From Aureispira sp. CCB-E (GTDB lineage Bacteria > Bacteroidota > Bacteroidia > Chitinophagales > Saprospiraceae), in assembly GCF_031326345.1 (NCBI RefSeq), contig NZ_CP133671.1:5084001-5148000 (forward strand): DNA of 64,000 nt, read 5' to 3'. This document shows, one piece after another, positions 1 through 9,190 of the stretch. Position numbers and translations under genes: made by a program. Position 1 is the stretch's first letter, and each line of letters begins with the position of its first letter. The notes beneath the pieces were generated by a model that made no database searches, had not been told where the DNA came from, and saw only the letters and a program-made list of their open reading frames with translations.

Positions 1-725
1 TCTTTCAAAGCCATCAATTCATTCTCATAAATAGCCACCTCTGCTTGAGTCATTGCAATTCGAGCTTTCCAAAACTTTACCAATTGCTTGTAATAATATT
101 GCTGACCAAGGCTTTCATCTTTTAACTCCTGTTCTAGAACTTTAAACGCTTGAGGACTCAACCTATTTCGCCCCGCTTCTCTAGTTGCCTTTCTTCGTTT
201 CTTATCTTCTTTCATTTGCTTTCGTTTGAAAGCAAGACGAGCTTCTGACAGTTCTATTTCTGCTTTTAAATAGCTTTGATAAGCCAAGTATTCCTCTTTT
301 GTTTCGAGGTCTTTGATCGCTTGATTAATTGCATTAATAACCTTTACTCCCGCAACAAAAAAGCCATCTTCTCTTAGCATATCAAACACAGGAGGAACAA
401 ACTTTGCGTGGTGGTTTTCGTTCGCCAACTTACCTGAAAAAGCGGCTAAATAGCCCAAGCGATTGTCCTTTGTTTTAACCACTAATACACCAAACATTTT
501 ACCAATAGCCATCTCATCGGTTCCCTCCGTAGCATAAAAATTATGCTTCCAGTCCGATTGCGTTTCTAGATAAACTTGCAGTTTTTTTGCTGCAAAAATG
601 CTAATAGGATGTGGTTCGTAATAAAATGGGAATGTAAATTTTTCAGGCAATACAAACTCATCCATTGATTCCTCAAAAGGAATAAAACAATTTGGCAGTT
701 GCCCTAACTCTTCTTTCTGCTTCAT
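1..725 (-). CDS. RluA-family pseudouridine synthase, N-terminal part only (gene runs off the window)
   Basis: An open minus-strand frame starts with ATG at 725 and runs without a stop to base 1, giving 241 residues. The translated part has the block typical of the N-terminal extension of Bacteroidota RluA-like rRNA/tRNA pseudouridine synthases: an FIPFEES start, EKFTFPFYYEPHP at about residue 30, IGKMFGVLVV near 75, GYLAAFSGKLA near 92 and FVPPVFDML near 110. A charged, helical, probably coiled-coil stretch rich in Lys/Arg/Glu follows (about 145-241). The catalytic pseudouridine synthase domain would lie beyond the window, so the assignment rests on the extension alone. The next gene downstream in the window points the same way but is separated by about 90 bases. 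Confidence 0.62.
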   Translation of the reverse strand, partial: MKQKEELGQLPNCFIPFEESMDEFVLPEKFTFPFYYEPHPISIFAAKKLQVYLETQSDWKHNFYATEGTDEMAIGKMFGVLVVKTKDNRLGYLAAFSGKLANENHHAKFVPPVFDMLREDGFFVAGVKVINAINQAIKDLETKEEYLAYQSYLKAEIELSEARLAFKRKQMKEDKKRRKATREAGRNRLSPQAFKVLEQELKDESLGQQYYYKQLVKFWKARIAMTQAEVAIYENELMALK

Positions 726-817
726 AATGTTGATTCTCGATATAGAAATGCAAAAGTACAAAGCTTTCTTTAATATTTAGAATACGAGCTTTTATTCTTA
801 TTTCAACCGTTCAAAAC

Positions 818-2053
818 TTACTTAGCTAGCATTTCAAAGGCTTTTTCAATGGCTTCATCTCTTTTATTAGTTTGTTGTTTGACATAATGCTTAGGAACAA
901 ATTGTTCTCTAGGCGTACCAGCCACATGAAATAGTTTTGCAACAGGTAGGCGGTAGCCATAAGAACGATGCTGAAAAGGAAAGAACTCTATTTCACCAGC
1001 CAAACGTTCCATTTCTGTCCCAACAACAGTAGCTCGTTTCATTCCATCAAAACCAATTGCCAACCCTTCTCCCATACTCCCCGTCCATCGTCCAACCAAA
1101 ACGACTACTTTTCCCTGATACACCTTGCCCCTAGGAACAACCAACTCCATCCAAAGTCTTTTAATCAAAGGGTTCTGAGCAGGATTATCATAAGCTTTTT
1201 CAACATAAGCGTGCATTTGATAAGGCGTAGGTTCTTGAATAAAACGCCCCATAATTCCTCTCGCTTCGTAAGTATCTCCACCATCTACTGTGTTTCTCAA
1301 GTCTAAAACCAATCCTTGAGTTTCAGACAATACATTCAAAGCACTATCAAAAGCATTGACCAAAGCATCTTGCCCTAAGGAGTTGTTAATTCTAATCCAG
1401 CCTATATTTTTCTTTTGACCAAAATCGAGTAAGTGCGCTTCTTTTTTAACAACAATTTCATCCAAATCAAATGGTACAACTTTCTGATTACGCAGCTTTA
1501 AAGTCAATACTCTTTTTTCATTATAACGCCCTGCTAATAATTTATTGGCAATCCATTCTCTAACAATAGGATCATTTTTATCTTGACAATGCGTTGGAAA
1601 ATGCTCTATTGCCTGATCAAAATTAACGCCATTAATTTGTTGAATTTCTGCGCCAATTAGCTCTACTTCTAATGGCTCCATCTGACTCTGCCAAACATTT
1701 GAAATGATCGGTTTTCCGTTGATAAGTTGTGCATATATTGGAGCGTACAAACGAAAAGAAGTTGGTGTATTGGTATTTAAAATTAAGTGACTGTCATAAA
1801 ATTCGTCTAACAAATATTCGAACAACAAGACGGCATCTGCTTCTGTTTTTAGACCAGCCACTTTTTGACTATAGTGCTCTCGAAGGCAATTAATGTCTAT
1901 CTTTTTCTCTTCCCAATAGGCATAGTTATTAGATAAATCATCCAATAACATATTGAGATCTTCTTCTACTTTAGGTAAGTCTAATGTTCTATTTTGTGAC
2001 TGAGCAAAAACCGCCTGTATCAACAATAAGTAGATTAGTATGTTAAGCTTCAT
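818..2053 (-). CDS. S41-family (tail-specific protease-like) exported peptidase
   Basis: 411 residues starting with a signal peptide (MKLNILIYLLLIQAVFAQ). The C-terminal half (about 215-400) has the S41 fold pattern: GWIRINN, then GLVLDLRNTVDGGD, then VVVLVGRWTGSMGEG, where Ser326 sits at the usual nucleophile position. The N-terminal 200 residues resemble the helical cap region of S41 proteins; no clear PDZ domain is seen. It should act in the periplasm or at the cell surface. It starts 27 bases after the stop of the DUF5995 gene, so the two are probably co-transcribed. The catalytic lysine cannot be placed with certainty, so a degenerate member is possible. Confidence 0.75.
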   Translation of the reverse strand: MKLNILIYLLLIQAVFAQSQNRTLDLPKVEEDLNMLLDDLSNNYAYWEEKKIDINCLREHYSQKVAGLKTEADAVLLFEYLLDEFYDSHLILNTNTPTSFRLYAPIYAQLINGKPIISNVWQSQMEPLEVELIGAEIQQINGVNFDQAIEHFPTHCQDKNDPIVREWIANKLLAGRYNEKRVLTLKLRNQKVVPFDLDEIVVKKEAHLLDFGQKKNIGWIRINNSLGQDALVNAFDSALNVLSETQGLVLDLRNTVDGGDTYEARGIMGRFIQEPTPYQMHAYVEKAYDNPAQNPLIKRLWMELVVPRGKVYQGKVVVLVGRWTGSMGEGLAIGFDGMKRATVVGTEMERLAGEIEFFPFQHRSYGYRLPVAKLFHVAGTPREQFVPKHYVKQQTNKRDEAIEKAFEMLAK

Positions 2054-2080
2054 GTTTTTATACTTCTATACTTATAAAAT

Positions 2081-2827
2081 TTATTCCAAAATCTCTATAA
2101 CTTTAGCAATGTCTCTTTTTTCTCCCAATCTTATTAAGGCAAAAACCAATCGAGGAATAAAACCTGGCGGATCTACGCAGTTGGCAATTTCCTTAATCGT
2201 TTCGTCTCTATCTTTTATCAATTTCCAACGTTCTTCTTCTGCTGCTGCTGCTAATTTCAAGGCAAATCGCCAAGCACCATCTCGGGCTGCTTTCATGCTA
2301 AAGTTGACCAGAAAGTCATCTATTTTTTGGGACAAGGTAAGAATATATTTTAAGGTCGGCCATATTTCAGAAAGTTCTTGCTCTACTTCGCCAACTAAAC
2401 TAGCCAACAATGCATTGATACGATCAAAATCCTTTTTCAAGCTATGAATCGAGTCGCCAGGTGCTACTGCTGCCGCTGCAATACCTAAGTCTAGGTTAAT
2501 ATGGGCGTTCATGCCCCATAGCAAATGTTGCAATACAATAGGCCAATACTGCTTGGTATGATCAAAAGCAACCGTCCAGCTTTTAGTTGTTGTTTGCCCT
2601 TCAAAATAGTTATCATAAGCATTCAAATAACGATTGGCAAACAACACGTCCAAACGCTCCATTCGTTCTCCATCTTCAAATTCTCCAGCTGCAATACCTT
2701 CTTTTACTCGTTTGGTTACTTTTCGATACAACGCAGCAAAGTACCCCTTAGAGTTATTTGTTTTTTTAGCATCTTCAATAATCAAATCCAATGCTTCAAT
2801 CACTTCATCAATTGTTTTAGCTTTCAT
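2081..2827 (-). CDS. DUF5995 family protein
   Basis: 248 residues, predicted soluble and mostly helical, with no signal peptide. The segment WGMNAHINLDLGIAAA (about 108-123) is the recognisable core of the DUF5995 family; its conserved Asn/His/Asp pattern suggests a buried polar or metal site, but no activity is established. An acidic, helical C-terminal region contains AAAAEEERWKLI. It lies 27 bases upstream of the S41 peptidase gene and probably shares its transcript. A lone TATATTTG -7-type element lies at 2907-2900 on the minus strand, without a well-spaced -33 box. Confidence 0.68.
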   Translation of the reverse strand: MKAKTIDEVIEALDLIIEDAKKTNNSKGYFAALYRKVTKRVKEGIAAGEFEDGERMERLDVLFANRYLNAYDNYFEGQTTTKSWTVAFDHTKQYWPIVLQHLLWGMNAHINLDLGIAAAAVAPGDSIHSLKKDFDRINALLASLVGEVEQELSEIWPTLKYILTLSQKIDDFLVNFSMKAARDGAWRFALKLAAAAEEERWKLIKDRDETIKEIANCVDPPGFIPRLVFALIRLGEKRDIAKVIEILE

Positions 2828-2967
2828 TTTAAGGTAAATTAGAAGATTAATAGTCCCTAGAACTCCTAAGTATTAAAAGTATATAACATCGTATTTTTTC
2901 AAATATACATTGAAGTTATCAAAAAATGCCACGTCAAGTCACGCATTTCAAAAAATACTCTTATCGT

Positions 2968-3005
2968 TGTATAGTAGTTAGCTACGCTGCTAACTATTGG
3001 TTGTA
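2968..3005. repeat. Short inverted repeat in the intergenic gap
   Basis: AGTTAGC and GCTAACT can pair around a 6-base loop. The sequence resembles fragments of the MITE-like repeat family at 13201, 18447 and 46832 (the 'agtagc...gctaa' core). It lies just beyond the 3' end of the large outer-membrane gene and has no T-tract, so it is more likely a repeat remnant than an efficient terminator. The remaining bases of the 2828-3016 gap show nothing else I can name. Confidence 0.35.
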
Positions 3006-3016
3006 AATATTCTTTT

Positions 3017-6000
3017 CTAGAAATTAGCTCTAATCTCAGCCCTTCCTACATGCACCACGTTATCACTTTCTCCCGTTTTTCGTCCTTCATAACTCACCGT
3101 TAATTGAATACTTTTGGAAAGTGCTTGAGCAATCGAGATATTCCACAAATAATTACTACCAGCTTGCAAACCTTGTGTCATAGCATATCCAACAGAAGAA
3201 GTAGGGTCGCCATCAAAAGCCATCTGAACAATTGAAAAACTTCCTTTTATATTTGTTTTTGCCGTTTGATTGTAACTAATTTCAGTGGTTACATCATGGC
3301 TTTGAACCAATTCTTGATCGTTAATTCGATTCTTTTTGTAATTGTATTTATACTTGAGAATTACCCGAAAAGATTTTTGATATAAAAATGTAAATTGTGG
3401 TTCTATGCCATAAAACTCTATGTCATAATCTCGTATTGGAAAAAACTCTGAACGATTGCCTTGTAAACCATAGGTTCCCGTTAGTAAAGCCTGCAATCGA
3501 ATGTTCCTCAAAGCAGCAGACGGCTTTTTTCCCGCCCTTCTTTTTCCTGGCTTTATGTTCAGACGTTGGTTCAAACTATACTCTGTAAAATTTCTACTTT
3601 CAAAACCTGTACTTAGCAACGTTTTTCCTCTACTGTCCCGCTGTCCAAACTCAATACTATACACTCCTGTTCGATTAAAATAAATGTTATTATTAATACT
3701 AGAACTAACCGACACCAACGCTGTATCAACAACATTGAGTTGAAAGGGATTAAACGCCACAACACCCTTTGCTCCATCGTATGTTTTTCGATCAATTTTA
3801 AAAATACTTCTTGTCGAGAAACGCTGCAAAACATCTAGTCCTATTGGCAGTTTATAATCCTTGCCTTTTTTCTTTCGAGCGGCTTGAATCAGTCGTTTTG
3901 GGCGAATCGTTAGGCTTTGACTAAAGAGTACATTATTCGTGCGAATAAACGAGCCAGTTAGTAAGGTTACTCGAATGTAATCTGCCTGATCTTGAAACTG
4001 AGCTTGTTCAAATTCATTCACTTGCTGCGCCTCATCTCCATTTCGATCCACCCAAATATAAGTCCCTTGTCCTTGATCTACTTTGACATAATTGTATTCT
4101 ACTTTTTGTTGCTGCCCAGACCCTAATTGATAAATTGTATTAGAGCGAATAAATCCTTTTTTGATGTTTAGAATATATTCTAAACGCCCCAAATACGTCT
4201 CTTTAGGTTCTTGGGTTGTCAATGTACTGTCTTGAATTCTCAAATTCCGATACGTCAAATTCCACTTTAATTGAGAAGCCGCTGTCTGTGTCCATTCTCC
4301 CGCTAGATTGACATCATCGGCTATCGCATTGGTCAAAAAACCATCTCGCCGAGGTGTATAATCGTAGCGGCGAATATAGTGTGTTTTCAAGGTAAGGTTT
4401 TCGCTGGCAGGTAGTTCTGAATAGACTTTAAACAAATGATAAAAAAAGCTACCTTGATTTAAGGTATCTGTATAAGCATCTATTCGGCTATTTTGTTCTA
4501 GTTCTCCATAGACGCCTATTTTCCAATTAAATAGCTTTTTAAAACGTTGTGACACATCCAGTCTTGGGCGTATAAAAACACTGCGTTCGAGAGGCGTTTC
4601 ACTTTGTACCAAACTACTATTACTAACGACTTGAAAGCCATTATATCGAGTATTAACACTCAAATTATGTTGATAGCCATTGTACAAAGTATCTTTATTC
4701 AAACCACTAAATTGGTAGGCGACACTTCCCCACTTTTGACCTTCTAAACTCAATTTAGCTTTATACAAATGTTCTTGTGTTGGTTCAGTCAAATTAATAT
4801 TCCAATCCCTAGAAAATTCTCGTGGACGATACGGTTCTATAAATTCAAATTCTTTTGTTAAAAACTCGTAATGTGCATTAAGTTTCAAAAAAGTATTCGG
4901 TTTGGAGGTAGTGCTGTCGCTGGTTAAGCTATCCAAAACACTTTTTTTATTCCCAAAAATCGGAACTTTGTGTTGGTAGGTCAAACGCGCTGCAATTCCT
5001 TGGTTGTCTTCGTTTCCAATTTCCGAAAAAGTATTCTCGTCCACATTGCTCAATGCAACATCCGCAGAAATTGCTCCATTATTTCCAAGTTTGTAATCCA
5101 TCCCAAGATTGTACAATTGCCGTTGTTTGGGTGTTGTTAACAATTGGACGGGTTCGTGTGTTCCTCTAGGACGATTGGTAATAGGATCAGGAGCAACCCA
5201 CTGATAAACAACACCGTTCGCAGCTCCTTGCGTACGGATATAATTTCCCCCTCCTTGTATAATAGCAAAACGAGCGGTATAAATAGCAGAATCTGGATCA
5301 TTGGAAAATACAAGTACATCCTCATAACGAAATCCGTTGACAATGGTATCTACCAATTTATAAAATATAGTACCAGTGTTTTCTCCCGTTCGATCAGGTA
5401 TACTAATGCCCGAAACATAGGCTTGATCTATATTGTCTCCAATACGCTGCAACACCGCTTTGGCAGAGTCGGACAAAGATTCTGCAATGGTCTGACCTTT
5501 GGCATCTTGTTCAGAGTAAAAATTAAATCGAACGGTGCTTTTTTTAGTTTCGTAACTAACATTTGCAGTACCTAAGGTTCTCAAAAAGGTCAAATCTGTG
5601 TAACTAAACTCTACTTGGATTCGCTTATCTTTGGTAATTAATTGTTGAGGAGTGAATGTTAGTTCACCTAGGTTATAATCAATCACATAATCGTTGTCTG
5701 CCCCTCGTTGCAATAATTTACCATCAATATATACGCGCTCGGTTCCTGCAACAATAATAATAAACTGCTCTCCATTAGCCCCCTTCAAACGATAAGGTCC
5801 CTGATTGCCTTCTTCCCCATTAAACACATCTCTAGAAAACTTACCTTTGGATACGGCAAAACTTCCATCTGTTTTTAAACGACCTTTTCCTACTTTGAGA
5901 TTTGTAAAAAGTTGTCCTCCTTGCAAACGGCGATAGTAATTCATAAAATAACTGCCCTTGGGTCGTTCTATGTTATAATCTCCTGCAATTAGTCGCTGTC

Positions 6001-6661
6001 GTTTGTATTTGAATTCTATAAAAATTCGATCAAACTCATCCAATTGTTGTGTATTTCCTTCTGGTTGCAACGGCACATTATTATCTGTAATTGCGCCTAA
6101 GATTTCTATGTCTCCTAGCTTGCCCGCTACTTGCAAATTAAACGTAGAATTCAAAATCAAATCTTGACTATTTCCCAAAGAAATTCCTCTAGCAAATACA
6201 CCACTGTAATCTAAGTCGCTAAAATTAAATGCATCCCCTCCCGTTTCAAAAGGATTATAAGTATAACCATTTCCAATCAAACCATCATGCTGAATATTTT
6301 TCCCAATCAACGCAACATCTTTGTGTTGTTTTTTTGCTGTAATAGGATAAGGAAAGACACGAAAGCGAGCTTGAAAGAGGCTATCTTCTGGTCGATTAAA
6401 AAAAATCAATTGATTGCCCTCTATTTGATAACTGGTATCGGAAACAATCTGATTTTGAGTATTTCTTAACAAAAGCGAATTGGGAAATACAACTTGACTA
6501 TCTAAAACAATGGTATCTTTAGCAACAATAGTTATATTCCTCCAATTAGAAATAGGAGGCGTTTTTTGAGTGCTATCTTGCTGCGCCCAAAGTGAACAGG
6601 TTTGTAAACATAAAAAAATACCTGTCCAATAAATAACGGTTCTTTGCTTTTTTGTCTTAAT
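3017..6661 (-). CDS. Large outer-membrane, barrel-like protein of unknown function (no ATG start)
   Basis: About 1214 residues. A TTG at 6472 is the only standard-type start in frame, but the frame continues upstream through a convincing signal peptide (basic KTKKQR, hydrophobic IYWTGIFLCLQ, cleavage at SLWAQ) to a stop just before 6690, with no ATG, GTG or TTG in that stretch. I therefore extend it to an ATT codon at 6661-6659. The N-terminal third carries conserved Bacteroidota surface-protein blocks (AITDNNVPLQPEGNTQQL, AGDYNIERPKGSYFMNYY, EGNQGPYRLKGANGEQFI, TERVYIDGKLL). The remainder is rich in alternating aromatic/polar strands and ends in a phenylalanine (VGRAEIRANF), as expected of an outer-membrane beta-barrel. 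The gene lies 59 bases downstream of the Clp-like gene and is probably co-transcribed. Function is unknown. Confidence 0.72.
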   Translation of the reverse strand: MKTKKQRTVIYWTGIFLCLQTCSLWAQQDSTQKTPPISNWRNITIVAKDTIVLDSQVVFPNSLLLRNTQNQIVSDTSYQIEGNQLIFFNRPEDSLFQARFRVFPYPITAKKQHKDVALIGKNIQHDGLIGNGYTYNPFETGGDAFNFSDLDYSGVFARGISLGNSQDLILNSTFNLQVAGKLGDIEILGAITDNNVPLQPEGNTQQLDEFDRIFIEFKYKRQRLIAGDYNIERPKGSYFMNYYRRLQGGQLFTNLKVGKGRLKTDGSFAVSKGKFSRDVFNGEEGNQGPYRLKGANGEQFIIIVAGTERVYIDGKLLQRGADNDYVIDYNLGELTFTPQQLITKDKRIQVEFSYTDLTFLRTLGTANVSYETKKSTVRFNFYSEQDAKGQTIAESLSDSAKAVLQRIGDNIDQAYVSGISIPDRTGENTGTIFYKLVDTIVNGFRYEDVLVFSNDPDSAIYTARFAIIQGGGNYIRTQGAANGVVYQWVAPDPITNRPRGTHEPVQLLTTPKQRQLYNLGMDYKLGNNGAISADVALSNVDENTFSEIGNEDNQGIAARLTYQHKVPIFGNKKSVLDSLTSDSTTSKPNTFLKLNAHYEFLTKEFEFIEPYRPREFSRDWNINLTEPTQEHLYKAKLSLEGQKWGSVAYQFSGLNKDTLYNGYQHNLSVNTRYNGFQVVSNSSLVQSETPLERSVFIRPRLDVSQRFKKLFNWKIGVYGELEQNSRIDAYTDTLNQGSFFYHLFKVYSELPASENLTLKTHYIRRYDYTPRRDGFLTNAIADDVNLAGEWTQTAASQLKWNLTYRNLRIQDSTLTTQEPKETYLGRLEYILNIKKGFIRSNTIYQLGSGQQQKVEYNYVKVDQGQGTYIWVDRNGDEAQQVNEFEQAQFQDQADYIRVTLLTGSFIRTNNVLFSQSLTIRPKRLIQAARKKKGKDYKLPIGLDVLQRFSTRSIFKIDRKTYDGAKGVVAFNPFQLNVVDTALVSVSSSINNNIYFNRTGVYSIEFGQRDSRGKTLLSTGFESRNFTEYSLNQRLNIKPGKRRAGKKPSAALRNIRLQALLTGTYGLQGNRSEFFPIRDYDIEFYGIEPQFTFLYQKSFRVILKYKYNYKKNRINDQELVQSHDVTTEISYNQTAKTNIKGSFSIVQMAFDGDPTSSVGYAMTQGLQAGSNYLWNISIAQALSKSIQLTVSYEGRKTGESDNVVHVGRAEIRANF

Positions 6662-6720
6662 ACGCTTTTGTTTAGTTAGTACTAATGTTTAGCTCTATCT
6701 TTTCGATAGATTTCTTGCCA

Positions 6721-8979
6721 TCAACTTTCAATCTTCAACTGTCCATCTACTAAGTCTAAACGTAAGGCACACCCTTTTATGTTGGGGTGTTCTAGCAACC
6801 ATTTTGCCAAAGGAGCTATAATTTCATTCTCCAAAGCACGTTGCAACGGTCTTGCTCCATAGCGTTTGTCAAACCCCACTTCTGCCAGATGCGACTCCAA
6901 CTGTTCTGTAAAAGACAAAGTAACTTGACGTTTATCAACTCCTTCTCGTTTGTTTAAGGCTTCTAATTCTAAACGTGTAATCGCTCGAATATGCTCCTGT
7001 TCTAAAGCGTTAAAAGTAACAATATGGTCAATTCTATTCACAAATTCAGGTCTAAAAAACTTGCCAATAGCCGATTCATAATTGGTGGTATCTTCTCGAC
7101 CAAAACCTACAGAAGCTCGGTTGGATGCCCCTAAATTAGAGGTCATAATAATAATCGTATTTCTAAAATTGGTTACACGACCATAGGCATCCACCAACAA
7201 ACCTTCATCCAAAACAGTTAATAGCGCATCAAACACCGAAGGATCTGCTTTCTCTACCTCGTCCAATAAAAGTACCGAAAATGGGCGTTCTCGAATCTCT
7301 TGAACCAGCTTACCAATTTCTCCACCACCTCCAATAAATCGAGCCAATTGCGCAGGGTGCTGAAACTCACTCATGTCAATGCGTACCAAGGGCGATTTTT
7401 TCTGTCCTTTTCCAAAGAAATATTCTGCCAAGGCTTTTGTCGATGCTGTTTTTCCAACTCCTGTTGGGCCTGCAAAGATCATCGTAGCAATAGGTTTCGC
7501 AGGGCTGTTCAATCCTGCTTTAAAAATCTTTACAACATTTGCCAACGACTCAATCGCTGTATCTTGTCCAATGATTCGATTTTTGAAATAGGCTGTCAAT
7601 TCTTTGTCATCCAACAACAAATCATCTCTCAAAAAAAGTTCTGGCATTCCTGTTTGCTTGATAAAATTATCAATCACTTCTTTTTTAGTAATCTGAGTTC
7701 TATTCTCTTGCAAGGCTTGATTGATGCATTGACTCAAAAACTTCACTCCTTTGCCAGGAAAACTTTCATAAGGGTAATAACGCAACAGCAATCGATAACT
7801 AACCGATAAGGCTTTTTTGTCAATTTCTACCTTCATATTCTGTCGGCAGTAATCGGCAAATTTATCCAAGATAGATTGAATCTTGTGTTCTGGCAATTCT
7901 TCTAATTCAATAAGTTGAAAGTTTTCTACAAACCCAGGCAGCATTCGGCGCATGCTTTCTAATTGAGCGGGAGTTACTTCTCCTACCATTTGCAATTTGC
8001 CGTTTTGTAAGAATGAGGTCAAAAATGCAGCGACACTATCTTCTGGTCCTTCTCCTCCTGTTTGCAATAGCTGCACCATATCCACCACCCACAAAATACC
8101 ATTGGCACACTCTAACTCGTACAATAATTCTTCTACATTTTGTTGCCACTCTCCCAAATATTTTGCTCGTGCGGTAATTCGTTGCGCCATCAATTGCCAA
8201 AAAGTCAAATCTAACTTAGAAGATTTGGCAGTAATCTTTCGCATTGCTTGTCTCAAAACAGAACTTTTGCCCGTTCCGTGTTTTCCAACCAATAAAATAT
8301 TGGAGCGAGTACTAACTATTTTGTCTACCGCTTCCCCTACTTCTCTTTCTAGTTCCCAGGCTACTTCAGGAAATGACGCCATGTTTTTTCGCAATGATTT
8401 AGACTGCGGATAGCGTTCTGCCATAGCTTCTAACTCCTTAAATTTATCCGTAAAACTCCAACCATTGCTAAAATTATATTCTCTATATAGATTAATACGC
8501 AGTGAAATTTCATCCAAATTTGGGCGCAAGCCTGTAATCATACGGTATATCTCGTCAGGTGTTTTTTTATTGAGAATGTTCATCGCAAAATTCTGTACCA
8601 ACGATACTAATAATTTGCTATCATAATAATAAAAACTCTCTCCGAGCAATGGTAAAAAGCAGCAAAAATGGCCTTGATCAGTCGGTCCAAAAACAGCGTC
8701 TACAGGCACTTTAAGTACTTTGCTAGAAGGATAAGAACGATTGTTATCTCGATATACAGGACGCACCTTTACCTCAAAAGTCTTTAGACGAAAAGATTCA
8801 AAAGGTGTATAAGGATAGTCGTCGTATTTTTTATACAACCGTTTTAAGTGGGTTGTCAAACTTGATTTGACATGTTTAATGTCTTTATCTATAATCTGGT
8901 GGTGTGTTCCAACTAACAGTCCTAGTACTCTATTTTCTGATAGTTGATAATATAATAAAGGATAAACAAATTTTTCCAT
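6721..8979 (-). CDS. ClpC/ClpB-like AAA+ ATPase with a non-standard N-terminal domain
   Basis: 752 residues with two AAA+ modules. Module 1 has Walker A GKHGTGKS (232-239), but its Walker B reads ILWVVDM (about 295-301), lacking the usual glutamate. Module 2 has Walker A GPTGVGKT (504-511), Walker B VLLLDE (569-574) and the C-terminal small domain with FDKRYGARPLQRALE. ASVGFGRED (622-630) sits where ClpC-type unfoldases carry the VGF/LGF loop that docks on ClpP, so partnership with ClpP is plausible; no ClpB-type middle coiled coil is obvious. Residues 1-215 are not a Clp_N repeat pair and match nothing I recognise. Likely a cytoplasmic protein-unfolding machine with one weakened ring. Confidence 0.8.
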   Translation of the reverse strand: MEKFVYPLLYYQLSENRVLGLLVGTHHQIIDKDIKHVKSSLTTHLKRLYKKYDDYPYTPFESFRLKTFEVKVRPVYRDNNRSYPSSKVLKVPVDAVFGPTDQGHFCCFLPLLGESFYYYDSKLLVSLVQNFAMNILNKKTPDEIYRMITGLRPNLDEISLRINLYREYNFSNGWSFTDKFKELEAMAERYPQSKSLRKNMASFPEVAWELEREVGEAVDKIVSTRSNILLVGKHGTGKSSVLRQAMRKITAKSSKLDLTFWQLMAQRITARAKYLGEWQQNVEELLYELECANGILWVVDMVQLLQTGGEGPEDSVAAFLTSFLQNGKLQMVGEVTPAQLESMRRMLPGFVENFQLIELEELPEHKIQSILDKFADYCRQNMKVEIDKKALSVSYRLLLRYYPYESFPGKGVKFLSQCINQALQENRTQITKKEVIDNFIKQTGMPELFLRDDLLLDDKELTAYFKNRIIGQDTAIESLANVVKIFKAGLNSPAKPIATMIFAGPTGVGKTASTKALAEYFFGKGQKKSPLVRIDMSEFQHPAQLARFIGGGGEIGKLVQEIRERPFSVLLLDEVEKADPSVFDALLTVLDEGLLVDAYGRVTNFRNTIIIMTSNLGASNRASVGFGREDTTNYESAIGKFFRPEFVNRIDHIVTFNALEQEHIRAITRLELEALNKREGVDKRQVTLSFTEQLESHLAEVGFDKRYGARPLQRALENEIIAPLAKWLLEHPNIKGCALRLDLVDGQLKIES

Positions 8980-9006
8980 GATATTTTCTTCGTGAATTTA
9001 AGTCCA

Positions 9007-9038
9007 CTAAAGTAGGCAAGTAATTATTAAAAAGCAAA
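9007..9038 (-). promoter_or_regulatory. Near-consensus Bacteroidota promoter for the Clp-like gene
   Basis: On the minus strand TTTG (9038-9035) is followed after 20 bases by TACTTTAG (9014-9007), one mismatch from the TAnnTTTG -7 element. It lies about 28 bases upstream of the ATG at 8979. The gap to the divergent acylase gene is short and no plus-strand promoter was spotted in it. Confidence 0.42.
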
Positions 9039-9190
9039 TTGAAGATTGATTAAGAATCGGAAAAATCAGGAAGTTTTATTCTAACAATAATAATCTTAAC
9101 TGCTTGGTTAAAATCTTTTTTTTGACTACTTTAAAGAGATTTTTGTCTTACTCAATTAACCATCTAATTACTAAAATTTACACCTTATCA

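Noticed and set aside
968-1306. 112-codon plus frame
   Set aside because: Complete antisense overlap with the S41 peptidase gene, whose motifs are clear.
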